Source: Candidatus Zixiibacteriota bacterium
Lineage (GTDB): Bacteria > Zixibacteria > MSB-5A5 > SM1-73
Assembly: GCA_020341875.1 (NCBI GenBank)
Contig: CP070839.1
Coordinates: 890,017-903,264 of the forward strand
DNA: 13,248 bases
Direction of reading: 5' to 3'
Of the stretch, positions 1 to 6,549 are shown piece by piece. Position numbers and translations under genes: made by a program. How positions within the stretch are numbered: position 1 is the stretch's first letter; the number at the start of each line of letters is the position of its first letter. The notes under the pieces were generated by a model. That model was not told the DNA's origin and did no database searches. It saw only the letters and a list, made by a program, of their open reading frames with translations.

Positions 1-1
1 G

Positions 2-574
2 GTGGTGGGTGCATCAGGGGTTGGAAAAAGCACACTCCTTCACATCTTGGGCGCATTGGACCGTCCCACGAAAGGAAAGGTGAGATTGGACTCCACCGAC
101 GTCTTTGCCCTAAACGACAAAAAGCTGGCTCATCTCAGAAACAAGACGGTAGGGTTTGTGTTCCAGTTTCATCACCTCCTGCCGGAGTTTTCCGCTCTGG
201 AGAACGTGATGATGCCGCGGCTGATAGCCGGTGATGACATAGGTTTAATCAAAGAGAAGGCCGGAGGCTTCCTTGCAGAAGTAGGACTCGGAGATAGAAT
301 TAGCCACAAACCGGGAGAGCTTTCCGGAGGCGAACAGCAGAGGGTGGCAGTGGCACGGGCGCTGGTCAACGAACCCCAGATAGTAATCGCAGACGAGCCA
401 TCCGGAAATCTGGACAAGGCCACTGGAGAGGAGTTACATAATCTGATATCCGACTTGAGCCAAAAGAAAGGACAGACCTTTATCATCGCCACCCACAACC
501 AGCTTCTGGCGCAGAGAGCTGACCGGATTGTAACCTTGGTTGATGGCAAGGCGGTGGCGGGCTCAAGCGGATAA
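2..574 (+). CDS. lolD: LolD-type lipoprotein-releasing ABC transporter ATPase (5' partial)
   Basis: This is the ATPase of the LolCDE complex, which uses ATP to release lipoproteins from the inner membrane for transfer to the outer membrane. The visible 190 residues begin just before the Walker A motif GASGVGKST, so roughly the first 35-40 residues lie outside the window. The Q-loop region reads GFVFQFHHLLPEF followed by SALENVMMP, a signature much closer to LolD than to FtsE or MacB. The ABC signature LSGGEQQR, Walker B IVIADEPSGNLD and the switch histidine (IIATHN) are all present, so the ATPase looks intact. The membrane partner (LolC/LolE) would be expected upstream, outside the window. 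A working Lol system implies a diderm cell. The following gene starts 353 bases downstream, so lolD is probably the end of its own unit. The family call is secure; the exact symbol rests on the FHHLLPEF motif. Confidence 0.93.
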   Translation: MVGASGVGKSTLLHILGALDRPTKGKVRLDSTDVFALNDKKLAHLRNKTVGFVFQFHHLLPEFSALENVMMPRLIAGDDIGLIKEKAGGFLAEVGLGDRISHKPGELSGGEQQRVAVARALVNEPQIVIADEPSGNLDKATGEELHNLISDLSQKKGQTFIIATHNQLLAQRADRIVTLVDGKAVAGSSG

Positions 575-639
575 AGGAAAGTATATTAGGGGCAAGCGGG
601 ATCTTTCAAGAAACGGAAGTCAACCCTGGAGTGTCCCGC

Positions 640-679
640 CCAGACGCCCATACGGACCTGTCGAGGGGCGTCCGTCTGG
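640..679 (+). repeat. Overlapping inverted repeats downstream of lolD
   Basis: Three helices can be drawn: CCAGACG (640-646) with CGTCTGG (673-679), GACGCCC (643-649) with GGGCGTC (666-672), and ACGGAC (652-657) with GTCCGT (670-675). They share bases, so only some can form together. There is no clean T-run after them, so a simple intrinsic terminator is unlikely. This could be a 3' processing structure for lolD mRNA or a decayed repeat element. Confidence 0.4.
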
Positions 680-803
680 ACGCTTCAGCGGGGCCAGGGG
701 GATGAGAGAAACACAAACTCGGTTCGCCTGACGGTTCGGCTTTGCTCACTGTCCTGTCTTCGACTCCGCACTTCGTCCTGCCCTTCGGTCCTGAGACCTC
801 AGG

Positions 804-867
804 GTCGAAGGAAGACTAAGTGTCGAAGGAAGGTCGCTCAGACTCGGGGAGAGCTTGTCGAAGGAAG
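804..867. repeat. Three direct copies of GTCGAAGGAAG
   Basis: The 11-mer GTCGAAGGAAG occurs at 804-814, 822-832 and 857-867. The reverse-complementary core CTTCGAC lies upstream at 758-764. The tract resembles the degenerate TTCGAC/GTCGAA intergenic repeats seen in many environmental genomes. Its function is unknown. Because it lies 60-120 bases before mcsA, it could overlap that gene's promoter region. Confidence 0.55.
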
Positions 868-927
868 GCGAACACTCCAGATTACTCTTATGCCGTGTTT
901 CAATGCGCGGGTCGAGAGGCGAAAACG

Positions 928-1428
928 ATGCAGTGCCAGGATTGCGGAAAAAAAGAAGCTACGCATCATATCACCCAGGTGATCAACGACCAGAAGGTCG
1001 TCTTAAATCTCTGCGGGGACTGTGCCGATAAGAGGGGATTTCGCAATCCCCTGGAGGGAGTACCCTTCCCCTTAGCTGAGTTTTTGGCCAGCATGCTCAG
1101 CCAGGCTCAGATGAAAAAGCAGCCGGAGGAGGCTGACGTGGCCTGCTCGGCTTGCGGGCTGAGCTTCTCCGATTTCGCCAAGGCGGGCCGGCTGGGATGC
1201 GGGAGCTGCTACGTCACGTTCAAGGATCAGCTTGACGATCTTCTGAGAAAGGTCCACGGCTCCACCCAGCACCGGGGAAAGTTCCCTCACACCAAGAGTG
1301 ACGTCATGAAGCCCCTGTGGGAGGAGAATAAGCTCCAGGAGGAGCTAAAGAAGGCCATCGAGCAGGAGGACTTCGAGAGGGCCGCCCAGATCAGAGATCA
1401 GATAAAAGCCTTGTCAGTCAAGAAGTAA
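928..1428 (+). CDS. mcsA: McsA, zinc-finger/UVR activator of the protein arginine kinase
   Basis: McsA activates the arginine kinase McsB and joins it to ClpC-dependent proteolysis. The ATG at 928 gives 166 residues, the usual family length, and starts directly at the first zinc knuckle (MQCQDCG); a purine-rich GAGAGGCG lies just upstream. The reading frame stays open back to 820, but that stretch is repeat-derived. Visible domains are a first CxxC pair (C3/C6) with a second (C29/C32), a second zinc module with C73/C76 and C91/C94, and a C-terminal UVR coiled-coil segment (about residues 136-162, LQEELKKAIEQEDFERAAQI). All eight metal-binding cysteines are present. mcsB starts 25 bases downstream and clpC follows, the conserved order of this module. 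In Firmicutes ctsR normally precedes mcsA; here the preceding gene is lolD. Confidence 0.93.
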   Translation: MQCQDCGKKEATHHITQVINDQKVVLNLCGDCADKRGFRNPLEGVPFPLAEFLASMLSQAQMKKQPEEADVACSACGLSFSDFAKAGRLGCGSCYVTFKDQLDDLLRKVHGSTQHRGKFPHTKSDVMKPLWEENKLQEELKKAIEQEDFERAAQIRDQIKALSVKK

Positions 1429-1453
1429 ACCTCTGGCGTACGGGACAGTGAAT

Positions 1454-2500
1454 ATGTTTGAGGAGATGGCAAGAAAACCGGCGGTGTGGCTTTCCGGGGA
1501 GGGTTCCGACTCACAGGTGGTCCTCTCCTCCAGGGTGAGACTGGCGCGCAACATCGCCGATTCCCCCTTCCCATCCAGGGCCGACACGGACAGGCGGGGA
1601 AGCATACTCTCCTTTGTGAAGAACGCGGTAGAGAAAAGTGAGAGCCTGCGTCGGGGAACCTTTGTGGATTGCGCCGAGCTGGATGAACTGGATCGATCCT
1701 TTCTGGTGGAAAGACATTTAGCCAGCATCGAATTCACCCGGTGCAGGGACTCCTCCGCCCTTTTGATCGGAGAAAAAGAAAACACCAGCCTGATGGTCAA
1801 CGAAGAGGATCACCTCCGGGTGCAGGCCTTATCTTCAGGATTGGAGATCAGAAAAGCATTTAAGATGGCCGATGAGATGGACGAGGACCTTTCCGGATCG
1901 CTGGAGTTTGCCTTCGATCCCACCTTCGGTTATCTCACCGCCTGCCCCACCAACACCGGAACCGGAATGAGGGCTTCGGTCTTGATCCACCTGCCCGGTC
2001 TGGCCCTTACCCGGGAGATCGAGAAGGTGATCTCCCAGATCAGCAAGCTGGGACTGGTGGTCAGGGGCTTTTACGGCGAAGGCTCCGACGTGTGGGGAAA
2101 CCTGTTTCAGGTGTCCAACCAGACCACGCTGGGGCGCTCGGAGGAGGACATTGTGGAGAGCCTGGAGCGGGTCACCCAGCAGATCATAGAATACGAGGAG
2201 AACGCCCGCAAGCGGCTCTTCAGCGAGGCTGAGGACCAGATAGAGGACAAGATATGGAGAGCTTTTGGCATCCTGAAACACGCTCGCACCTTGACCTCCG
2301 AGGAGGTCCTGAACATGCTCTCGGCCATAAGACTAGGAATAGGAACCGGTATTGTCAAGACCCTGAGCCTGCCCCAGGTAAACGAGATTCTGGCCCTAAG
2401 TCAGCCGGCCCACCTGCAAAAGTACTTCAAGAAGAGAATGGATCCGGGAGAGAGAGACCGGGTCAGAGCGGAACTAGTGAGATCCAAACTGGAAGGATGA
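1454..2500 (+). CDS. mcsB: McsB, protein-arginine kinase (ATP:guanido phosphotransferase family)
   Basis: McsB phosphorylates arginine side chains of proteins, marking them for ClpC:ClpP degradation. I chose ATG 1454 (348 aa) over the in-frame GTG at 1448 because GGGA at 1442-1445 is well spaced only for the ATG. The phosphagen-kinase fold is clear: the nucleotide-binding stretch VVLSSRVRLARNI (about 22-34), the NEEDH loop (116-120), the catalytic cysteine in CPTNTGTGMRAS (C164), and the substrate/ATP region RGFYGEGSDVWGNLFQVSNQ (about 204-223). The C-terminal extension characteristic of McsB is present and carries R334-D-R-V-R-A339, matching the RDxxRA allosteric phosphoarginine motif described in Bacillus and Geobacillus McsB. 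This, together with mcsA and clpC on either side, argues for a true McsB and not a creatine or arginine (phosphagen) kinase. Confidence 0.95.
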   Translation: MFEEMARKPAVWLSGEGSDSQVVLSSRVRLARNIADSPFPSRADTDRRGSILSFVKNAVEKSESLRRGTFVDCAELDELDRSFLVERHLASIEFTRCRDSSALLIGEKENTSLMVNEEDHLRVQALSSGLEIRKAFKMADEMDEDLSGSLEFAFDPTFGYLTACPTNTGTGMRASVLIHLPGLALTREIEKVISQISKLGLVVRGFYGEGSDVWGNLFQVSNQTTLGRSEEDIVESLERVTQQIIEYEENARKRLFSEAEDQIEDKIWRAFGILKHARTLTSEEVLNMLSAIRLGIGTGIVKTLSLPQVNEILALSQPAHLQKYFKKRMDPGERDRVRAELVRSKLEG

Positions 2501-2599
2501 GGTCCTCAGAAGATTGGTGGAAGTCACCACGTAAGTGCGTCTGACTACGTAAAAGAAAGACCGACTGTTAGAGTCTTGATTTCGTCTTTTTCCGAGGCC

Positions 2600-2628
2600 T
2601 TGACATTTTCGCATCTTTTGCGTAGAGT
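2600..2628 (+). promoter_or_regulatory. Candidate sigma-70 promoter for clpC
   Basis: A perfect -35 TTGACA at 2600-2605 is followed after 17 bases by TAGAGT (2623-2628), four of six matches to TATAAT. TATTAT at 2628-2633 is a better hexamer, but its 22-base spacing is too long. The spacer contains a small palindrome, CGCA(TCTTT)TGCG at 2610-2622, which could be an operator half-site pair. The site lies about 95 bases before clpC in a 221-base gap, so clpC can probably be transcribed separately from mcsAB. Confidence 0.5.
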
Positions 2629-2635
2629 ATTATGA

Positions 2636-2692
2636 GACGTGAGGAGAAATTGGGTGGATCAGGTGAGTCCTGAGAAGCTCTTTGACGTGAGG
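2636..2692 (+). repeat. Direct repeats GACGTGAGG and small hairpin in the clpC leader
   Basis: GACGTGAGG occurs at 2636-2644 and again at 2684-2692, 48 bases apart. Between them, TCAGG (2659-2663) and CCTGA (2669-2673) form a 5-bp stem. Both repeats lie between the candidate promoter and the clpC start, so they could be operator or mRNA-leader elements, or chance. Confidence 0.35.
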
Positions 2693-2721
2693 TGTCGTGG
2701 AAACCGGAGTGGAGGTTCTTG

Positions 2722-5187
2722 ATGAATGAGATGTTCACAGAAAGGGCTCGCAAGGCGATAGAGTATGCACGGGACGAGGCCGCCAGGCTTAAGCACGACT
2801 ATATCGGAACGGAACACCTGCTCCTGGGACTTCTGCGCCTGGGAGAGGGGAGGGCGGTCGAGGTTCTGAATAATATCGGAATAGATTTAAACGAGCTCCG
2901 GCAGTCGGTGGAGGACGTGGTTCAGCCCTCCGGCGGGACCATGGCCATCGGTCAGCTCCCCTTAACCGCCAGAGCAAAGAAGCTCCTGGAGGTCTCCGCC
3001 CAGGAGGACCGCGCCTTAAGATCAAAGGATATCGATACCGAGCATCTTCTGTTGGCCGTGCTCAGGGATGAGGAGGGGGTGGCTGCACAGGTCCTCTCCA
3101 TGTACGACTTGGATTATCAGGAGGTGCAGGACGAGTTGAAGAATATAGATAGCGGAAAACCGTCCGCCTTTGCCAGAAAGCGAAAAAAGAGCAAGACCCC
3201 GGCTCTGGATCATTTCGGAAGGGACTTAACCGAACTGGCCAGGCGGGGAAAGCTGGATCCAATCATCGGCAGAGATAACGAGATCGAAAGGGTCTCCCAG
3301 ATACTCTCGCGAAGGAAGAAGAACAACCCGGTCTTGATCGGGGAGCCAGGAGTGGGCAAGACCGCCATAGCCGAGGGCCTGGCCCAGAGGATAGTGGCCG
3401 GAAAGATCCCCCAGACCTTGGACAGCAAAAGGATCGTATGTCTGGATATGGCCGCTCTGGTGGCGGGAACCAAGTACAGAGGACAGTTCGAGGAGAGAAT
3501 GAAGGCGGTGATGAACGAGATTGTGAACTCCAAGGACACCATTCTATTTTTGGACGAATTGCATACCATCGTGGGGGCAGGTGGGGCGGAAGGCTCCCTG
3601 GATGCCTCCAACATATTCAAGCCTTCCCTCTCCCGGGGAGAGATCCAGTGTGTCGGCGCCACCACCTTGAACGAATACAGAAAATACATCGAGAAAGACG
3701 GGGCCCTGGAGCGCAGGTTCCAGACCATCATGGTGGACCCGCCTTCAACGGACGATACCGTGAAGATCTTGGAGGGACTGAGGGGCAGGTATGAGGAGCA
3801 TCACCGGATAAAGATATTGGATGAGGCCATTGATGCGGCGGTGAAGCTGTCCGACAGGTACATCACCGGGAAGTTCCAGCCGGACAAGGCCATCGACGTG
3901 ATAGACGAGGCCGGATCGCGAGTTCACCTGGCCACCTGTACCCGCCCAGAGATCTTCGAACAGATGGAGCAGGAGGTAGCTCAGGTACAGAGGGACAAGG
4001 AGAAAGCGGTCAAAAACCAGGAGTTCGAGACGGCAGCCCGGCTGAGGGACGAACTCAAGATGGCCAGAGAGAAGCTGGAGCAGTCCAAGAAGGATTGGGA
4101 GGAGGGGAAAGGCAGGGAGGTGGTCATCCTGAACGCGGAGGAGGTGGCCTGTGTGGTCTCCAAGATGACCGGCATTCCTCTGTTCAAGTTGGAGGAGAAG
4201 GAGTCAAAGAAGCTTCTGCGCATGGAAGACGAGCTGAGGAAGAGAATCGTGGGACAGGAGGAAGCCATATCGGTAATCGCCAAGGCCATCCGCCGCAATC
4301 GGGCCGGCCTGGGAGATCCACGAAGGCCGATCGGGTCCCTCATCTTCTTGGGACCCACCGGCGTAGGCAAGACCGAACTGGCCCGGGCCCTGGCAGCTTC
4401 GCTTTTCGAAGATGAGGATTCCTTGGTGAGAATCGACATGTCCGAGTACATGGAGAAGTTCTCCGTCTCCCGCTTAATCGGCGCTCCCCCGGGATACGTG
4501 GGCTATGAGGAAGGGGGACAGCTGACCGAGAAGGTGCGGCGAAAGCCATATGCGGTGGTCCTCTTAGACGAAATCGAGAAAGCTCACCCGGACGTCTTTA
4601 ACATACTTCTCCAGCTTTTCGACGACGGGTCCTTGACCGACAGCTTCGGCAGAAGGGTCGATTTCAAGAACACCGTGGTGATCATGACCTCCAATCTGGG
4701 AGCGCGGCAGATAAAGGGAGGCAAGACCCTGGGCTTCCAGAAAGAGGATTCCGAGTCCTCTCACGAGCGAATGCGGCAGAAGCTCATGGAGGAGACCAGG
4801 CGAACCTTCAACCCGGAATTCTTGAATCGCATCGACGAGACCATAGTGTTCCATTCTCTGGGCATGAAGGAAGTGCTGCAGATCATAGACATTCTCCTCT
4901 CTGACGTCTCCAAGCGACTGAAGGAGAAAGGAATCACCTTTGAACTGACTCCGCAGGCCAAGGAATTCTTAGCAGAGAAGGGATTTAACCCCACCTTCGG
5001 CGCCCGGCCCCTGAAGAGAACCATCCAGAAGCACGTGGAGGACCCCTTAGCCGAGGAGATATTGAAGGGACAATTCTCCGGTGAATGCCAGGTGATCGTG
5101 GACAAGGGGGAGGAGAAGCTGTCGTTCGATATTAAGGCCAAGGAAAAGACAAAGCGAAAAACCACGCCGGAGAAATCTTTGAGTTAG
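2722..5187 (+). CDS. clpC: ClpC, AAA+ unfoldase of the ClpCP protease
   Basis: ClpC is a two-ring Hsp100 unfoldase that feeds proteins, including arginine-phosphorylated ones, into ClpP. ATG 2722 (821 aa) is preceded by GGAGG at 2711-2715 with a six-base spacer; an upstream in-frame GTG at 2692 lacks this. Order of domains: double Clp N repeat (about 1-145), first AAA+ module with Walker A GEPGVGKT (208-215) and Walker B ILFLDE (to 279), middle UVR-type coiled coil (about 418-455, KNQEFETAARLRDEL), second AAA+ module with Walker A GPTGVGKT (544-551) and Walker B VVLLDE (to 617), and a C-terminal D2-small domain. The ClpP-docking LGF loop is at 670-672. Glu31 (GTEHLLLGLL) and Glu107 (DTEHLLLAVL) sit where Bacillus ClpC binds phosphoarginine. 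No clpP is in the window. Confidence 0.97.
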   Translation: MNEMFTERARKAIEYARDEAARLKHDYIGTEHLLLGLLRLGEGRAVEVLNNIGIDLNELRQSVEDVVQPSGGTMAIGQLPLTARAKKLLEVSAQEDRALRSKDIDTEHLLLAVLRDEEGVAAQVLSMYDLDYQEVQDELKNIDSGKPSAFARKRKKSKTPALDHFGRDLTELARRGKLDPIIGRDNEIERVSQILSRRKKNNPVLIGEPGVGKTAIAEGLAQRIVAGKIPQTLDSKRIVCLDMAALVAGTKYRGQFEERMKAVMNEIVNSKDTILFLDELHTIVGAGGAEGSLDASNIFKPSLSRGEIQCVGATTLNEYRKYIEKDGALERRFQTIMVDPPSTDDTVKILEGLRGRYEEHHRIKILDEAIDAAVKLSDRYITGKFQPDKAIDVIDEAGSRVHLATCTRPEIFEQMEQEVAQVQRDKEKAVKNQEFETAARLRDELKMAREKLEQSKKDWEEGKGREVVILNAEEVACVVSKMTGIPLFKLEEKESKKLLRMEDELRKRIVGQEEAISVIAKAIRRNRAGLGDPRRPIGSLIFLGPTGVGKTELARALAASLFEDEDSLVRIDMSEYMEKFSVSRLIGAPPGYVGYEEGGQLTEKVRRKPYAVVLLDEIEKAHPDVFNILLQLFDDGSLTDSFGRRVDFKNTVVIMTSNLGARQIKGGKTLGFQKEDSESSHERMRQKLMEETRRTFNPEFLNRIDETIVFHSLGMKEVLQIIDILLSDVSKRLKEKGITFELTPQAKEFLAEKGFNPTFGARPLKRTIQKHVEDPLAEEILKGQFSGECQVIVDKGEEKLSFDIKAKEKTKRKTTPEKSLS

Positions 5188-5199
5188 AGCGAGATTTCA

Positions 5200-5278
5200 C
5201 TTGCCTTAAGAAAAAAAAAGGTTATCTTTCGGAACCCAGAAAGGAACGCTTCTGGGTTCGCTTTTCATGTAAGGCGAG
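5200..5278 (+). terminator. Nested-hairpin terminator after clpC
   Basis: The core is a perfect 10-bp stem, GAACCCAGAA (5232-5241) with TTCTGGGTTC (5250-5259), an 8-base loop, then GCTTTT. Upstream there is a run of nine A (5211-5219), which would act as a U-tract for transcription from the other strand. An outer pair, CTTGCCTTA (5200-5208) with TAAGGCGAG (5270-5278), adds nine base pairs with one G-U wobble and encloses the whole element. It separates clpC from rpmA. Confidence 0.85.
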
Positions 5279-5318
5279 AAAAGACGTCCAGACAGAACAG
5301 TAAGAAAGGTTGATTGTT

Positions 5319-5567
5319 ATGGCGCACAAAAAGGGAGTGGGAAGTTCACGCAACGGAAGAGACTCACACGGGCAGAGGCTCGGTGTTAAGAGGTTCTCCG
5401 GAGAGGCGGTCTTGGCCGGCACCATTCTGGTGCGGCAGAGAGGAACCAAGATTCATCCCGGGTCTAACGTGGGCAGAGGGAAAGACGACACCCTCTTCGC
5501 CCTGAGGGATGGAGTGGTCAAGTTTGAACCGAGAGGGAAGGACAAAAAGGTAGTTGGGGTTCATTGA
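5319..5567 (+). CDS. rpmA: 50S ribosomal protein L27
   Basis: L27 sits at the base of the central protuberance of the large subunit, and its N-terminal tail reaches the peptidyl-transferase centre. The protein is 82 aa, close to the normal 85, and starts MAHKKGVGSSRNGRDSHG, the nearly invariant L27 N-terminus; GTILVRQRGTKIHPGSNVG is the family signature. The ATG at 5319 is preceded by AAGAAAGG at 5302-5309. An in-frame TTG at 5310 would add only three residues. There is no N-terminal extension of the kind removed by the Prp protease in Firmicutes. The usual upstream partner rplU (L21) is missing; rpmA follows the clpC terminator and stands alone, so it probably has its own promoter in the short gap 5266-5318, which I could not pin down. 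Confidence 0.97.
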   Translation: MAHKKGVGSSRNGRDSHGQRLGVKRFSGEAVLAGTILVRQRGTKIHPGSNVGRGKDDTLFALRDGVVKFEPRGKDKKVVGVH

Positions 5568-5787
5568 GGCCTTCGAAAAGCACGTTCCCCCTCAGTAAGT
5601 CAATCTCTGACTGTGTCCTGCTTTTACTCCGCAGAGTTTCAGGAACCAAAGAGAAAGTCCTTGCCCAGCAGAACGAGACCGGCATTTCAGTATAACCCGA
5701 CTGACGAGACCGTCGCGCAATACCTTAAACCATCTCCGGCAGCAGCCGGATTACCGCCAGATGTGGCCGTCCTGAGCAGATAGTCTG
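5568..5787. other. Spacer between rpmA and the elbB leader
   Basis: I see no gene in these 220 bases. Small features are a 6-bp hairpin TCCGGC(AGCA)GCCGGA at 5735-5750 without a T-run, and a 9-base direct repeat ACGAGACCG at 5673 and 5704. No clear terminator for rpmA was found. Confidence 0.4.
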
Positions 5788-5834
5788 AAGGAGACTGAAT
5801 GGTGGATGGCAACGACCATTCACCCGCTCTTTGA
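5788..5834 (+). promoter_or_regulatory. Leader with SD, start-codon hairpin and an 11-codon ORF ahead of elbB
   Basis: A strong Shine-Dalgarno AAGGAG (5788-5793) is followed by ATG at 5799. That frame encodes only MVDGNDHSPAL and stops at TGA 5832-5834. The stop overlaps a TTG at 5831-5833 that is in frame with elbB (TTGA overlap). The small ORF's ATG is buried in a perfect 8-bp inverted repeat, TGAATGGT (5796-5803) with ACCATTCA (5815-5822), loop 11. The arrangement suggests translational coupling or a regulated leader, because neither candidate elbB start has a good Shine-Dalgarno of its own. A chance ORF is still possible. Confidence 0.35.
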
Positions 5835-5857
5835 AAACCATATTCGAATTCTTTGGC

Positions 5858-6541
5858 ATGGGCAAGGTAGCAGTGATCCTCAGCGGATGCGGGAGCCAAG
5901 ACGGCTCGGATGCGTGGGAAGTGTTCCTCCTCTCGTATTATCTGTACCGCAAGGGACGAAGTCCCGTCTTCTTTGCGCCGGACCTGGGGCAGGAAGAGGT
6001 GGTGGATCACTTCACAGGGGTCTCCTCTCCGGAGACCAGAAACGTCCTGAGGGAATCTGCCCGCATCGCCTGGGGAGGGATCAAGGAAACAAGAGAGCTC
6101 TCGGGAAGAGAGGTGGACGGGATCATGCTTCCGGGGGGAGCGGGAGCGGTAAAGAACTTGGCTGATCTTCTGGGAGAGCCAAAGATTGAGTACCTAAAGC
6201 CCAAGCCGGAACTGCAGAGAATCATCAGGGAGATCTATAGAAGAAGAAAACCCATAGCAGCCTGCGGGCTGGCCGTTCTTCTGGTCGCTTCCGCCTTAAG
6301 GGACATATTGGAGACACCGCTGACTTTAACCATCGGAAAGGATCCAGGACTGATCAGACAGATAGAGGGTATGGGTGCGGTGCACGTCCTGTCGCGGGGT
6401 AAAGAGGTGGTGATGGACTCGGAGCACAAGCTGGTCACCACCGCGGCGAATCTCCTGGATTTGGAGTTTACCGATCTGGCCTCGAGCATGGAAAATACGG
6501 TCAACGGAGTTTTGGAACTTATCTCATCAAAAACAAGTTAG
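5858..6541 (+). CDS. elbB: ElbB-like DJ-1/PfpI family protein (putative glyoxalase)
   Basis: This resembles ElbB (YhbL), a DJ-1/PfpI-superfamily protein linked in E. coli to isoprenoid biosynthesis and reported to have glyoxalase-type activity. From ATG 5858 the product is 227 aa, slightly longer than E. coli ElbB. Matches include the start GKVAVILSGCGSQDGSDAWE, FFAPD (38-42), ETRNVLRESARI (59-70), VDGIMLPGGAGAVKNLADL (86-104), the nucleophile-elbow region with C136 (PIAACGLAVL), PLTLTIGKD (154-162) and KLVTTAANLL (191-200). The glutamate-equivalent position and Cys support an intact catalytic pocket, but the substrate is not evident. The start is uncertain: a TTG at 5831 would add nine residues and is coupled to a tiny leader ORF, while family alignments favour 5858. 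The stop codon lies in the Shine-Dalgarno of the fumarase alpha gene, so they are co-transcribed. Confidence 0.88.
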   Translation: MGKVAVILSGCGSQDGSDAWEVFLLSYYLYRKGRSPVFFAPDLGQEEVVDHFTGVSSPETRNVLRESARIAWGGIKETRELSGREVDGIMLPGGAGAVKNLADLLGEPKIEYLKPKPELQRIIREIYRRRKPIAACGLAVLLVASALRDILETPLTLTIGKDPGLIRQIEGMGAVHVLSRGKEVVMDSEHKLVTTAANLLDLEFTDLASSMENTVNGVLELISSKTS

Positions 6542-6549
6542 GAGGAAAT

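Larger units (their letters stand above)
575..927. other. Repeat-rich spacer between lolD and mcsA
   Basis: I see no convincing gene in these 353 bases. The left part (640-679) holds overlapping inverted repeats that could form mutually exclusive helices. The right part (about 720-870) is a degenerate repeat tract containing CTTCGAC at 758-764 and three direct copies of GTCGAAGGAAG. Short open frames here, including an in-frame extension of mcsA back to 820, translate to Arg/Gly/Ser-rich low-complexity sequence without family resemblance. I found no clear sigma-70 promoter, no CtsR-type heptad repeat and no CIRCE-like element ahead of mcsA, although degenerate sites could be missed by eye. 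Confidence 0.6.

Noticed and set aside
540..731. Plus-strand open frame overlapping the lolD end
   Set aside because: Arg/Gly-rich translation without family resemblance; it runs through inverted repeats.
820..927. N-terminal extension of McsA back to an upstream start
   Set aside because: The extension is translated from the GTCGAAGGAAG repeat tract, and the zinc-knuckle start MQCQDCG at 928 matches the family.
2550..2590. Terminator after mcsB (AAGAC/GTCTT and GACT/AGTC pairs followed by T-rich sequence)
   Set aside because: The stems are only 4-5 bp and AT-rich, and the T-run is not directly adjacent.
5806..6165. 119-codon plus-strand frame overlapping elbB
   Set aside because: Out-of-frame shadow of elbB with low-complexity Gly/Arg content.
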